Of a stretch of 6,774 nt of DNA, positions 4,614 to 6,774 are shown in pieces; within the stretch, counting starts at the first letter, position 1, and every line of letters begins with the position of its first letter. Made by a program: the position numbers and the translations under genes. The notes under the pieces were generated by a model. That model did no database searches. It saw nothing but the letters and a program-made list of their open reading frames with translations, and was not told where the DNA came from. This stretch comes from Pelagibius sp050290145 (lineage in GTDB: Bacteria > Pseudomonadota > Alphaproteobacteria > Kiloniellales > Kiloniellaceae), in assembly GCA_050290145.1 (NCBI GenBank), contig JBNKHC010000191.1, positions 1-6,774 of the forward strand, in the 5' to 3' direction.

Positions 4614-5063
4614 CTACCCCGGCCCCTCCAGCGACACGCTGCCGTCTTCCTTCAGGGTCCAGAAGGGGTTGTGGGCGACCTCCCAGGGGTGGCCGTCGGG
4701 GTCGGCGAAGTAGCCGGAGTAGCCGCCCCAGAAAACCTTCTGGCCCGGCTTCAGCAGCGTGGCGCCGGCGGCCTCGGCCTCCTTCAGGGTGGCGTCGACC
4801 GCTTCCGGGCTGGTGACGTTGTAGGCCAGAGCCACGCCGCCGAAGTTATGGCCCGGCGTGAGGTCCGCCAGCGCCAGCTGCGCGTCCTCGGCCAGGGCCT
4901 CCAGGCCGTAGAGGCCCAGCAGCAGGCCGCCGGCCAGCTGGTAGAAGACCACGGCCTCCTGCGTGCCCGGCCCCGCCGTCCAGCCCAGCCCTTCCTCGTA
5001 GAAGCTCCGCGCCCGCTTGAGGTCGCGCACGCCGAGGGTCACCATGGTCAGTCTCTGGTCCAT
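4614..5063 (-). CDS. VOC (glyoxalase/bleomycin-resistance fold) family protein
   Basis: The 149-residue protein has the two-module VOC fold. The first module starts MVTLGVRDLKRARSFYEEGL (7-26) followed by GW; the second starts about residue 73 (FGGVALAYNVTSPEAVDATL) and ends GGYSGYFADPDGHPWEVAHN (113-132) followed by PFW. Members include glyoxalase I, dioxygenases and resistance proteins, and also many of unknown substrate. The position where the first module often has a metal-binding His holds Met7, and the matching position in module two appears to be Gly; Glu128 (WEVAHNP) is the only obvious canonical ligand. A standard metal-dependent activity is therefore uncertain. The ATG at 5063 has AGGA about 9 nt upstream; Met7 is an alternative start but would leave less of the first strand. 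It converges with nrdB and diverges from the molybdenum hydroxylase gene. The family is secure; the substrate is unknown. Confidence 0.9.
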   Translation of the reverse strand: MDQRLTMVTLGVRDLKRARSFYEEGLGWTAGPGTQEAVVFYQLAGGLLLGLYGLEALAEDAQLALADLTPGHNFGGVALAYNVTSPEAVDATLKEAEAAGATLLKPGQKVFWGGYSGYFADPDGHPWEVAHNPFWTLKEDGSVSLEGPG

Positions 5064-5328
5064 CTTATTATCCTGCCGACTCCGGGGGCCGTAAGCCTAA
5101 CGCGGAAGCCTCGCGACATACTGCTGCCAATTGGCTCGCGCCTATCGGGCTGTCGTCAATTCACCCGAACGGCTAGGAGAGCAGGAGCAACGTGGCTAAA
5201 TACCGGCACGCCGGGAAGGGGTATCTCATGAAAGCGCCACGACTTTCCGCTTTGTCGCGGCCCCCTGTCTCGCCTATCATTGAGGCCAATTCAGCATACA
5301 ACCCACCTACACGGAGAGCGTTTCAGCC
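5064..5328. other. Divergent intergenic region between the VOC gene and the CoxL-like gene
   Basis: This 265-bp stretch must hold the starts of two divergent genes, but no convincing -35/-10 pair is visible. It contains the 10-bp palindrome GCCAATTGGC (5126-5135), with a related GGCCAATTC at 5283-5291, which might be a regulator site. It also contains the small hairpin CCGGC-AC-GCCGG (5203-5214). A short reading frame starting GTG 5192 (with AGGAG 5183-5187) or ATG 5228 (with AAGGGG just upstream) runs to TAG 5345-5347, overlapping the next gene by 19 nt. I regard it as unproven. Confidence 0.4.

Positions 5329-6774
<1,446 letters not shown>

Overview
This is a GC-rich, densely coding chromosomal segment. 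The base composition, the GTTC-N7-GTTC LexA-type operator, the GANTC sites and the ATP-cone-less NrdA suggest an alphaproteobacterium, probably of the Rhodospirillales type. That placement is inference; no species can be named from the window. There are no tRNA or rRNA genes, insertion sequences, CRISPR arrays or phage genes.

Layout: (1) positions 1-160 hold the 3' end of a peptidoglycan-binding-domain protein on the + strand. (2) Positions 170-895 (-) hold an SRAP-family protein (YedK/HMCES type, the abasic-site DNA-protein crosslinking family), convergent with the first gene and ending in a beta-clamp-like QLDLF tail. (3) Positions 896-1141 are a divergent control region between the SRAP gene and nrdA. 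It carries a perfect GTTC-N7-GTTC box, promoter-like hexamers on both strands, two NrdR-box-like sites 31 bp apart and a TCCACA inverted repeat. A perfect DnaA box lies just inside nrdA. (4) nrdA (1142-3166) and nrdB (3389-4348) encode a class Ia-type ribonucleotide reductase. They are separated by a 222-bp gap with a strong 12-bp GC hairpin. (5) Positions 4349-4613 are packed with palindromic repeats: two inverted copies of one family, the first also forming the likely nrdB terminator, and then three directly abutting hairpins. (6) Positions 4614-5063 (-) hold a VOC/glyoxalase-fold protein. (7) Positions 5064-5328 are a divergent intergenic region. (8) From 5329 to the window end runs a xanthine dehydrogenase/CoxL-family molybdopterin subunit of the form II (AYRGAGR) type, cut by the window edge.

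How the genes fit together: the SRAP protein protects abasic sites in single-stranded DNA at forks, and NrdAB makes dNTPs. Their shared divergent region carries what looks like a LexA operator, plus NrdR- and DnaA-like sites on the nrdA side. This suggests a replication-stress module in which damage response, nucleotide supply and replication control meet. The RNR has no recognisable ATP-cone in either subunit, so transcriptional control may matter more than usual. The VOC gene and the CoxL-like gene appear functionally unrelated to it.
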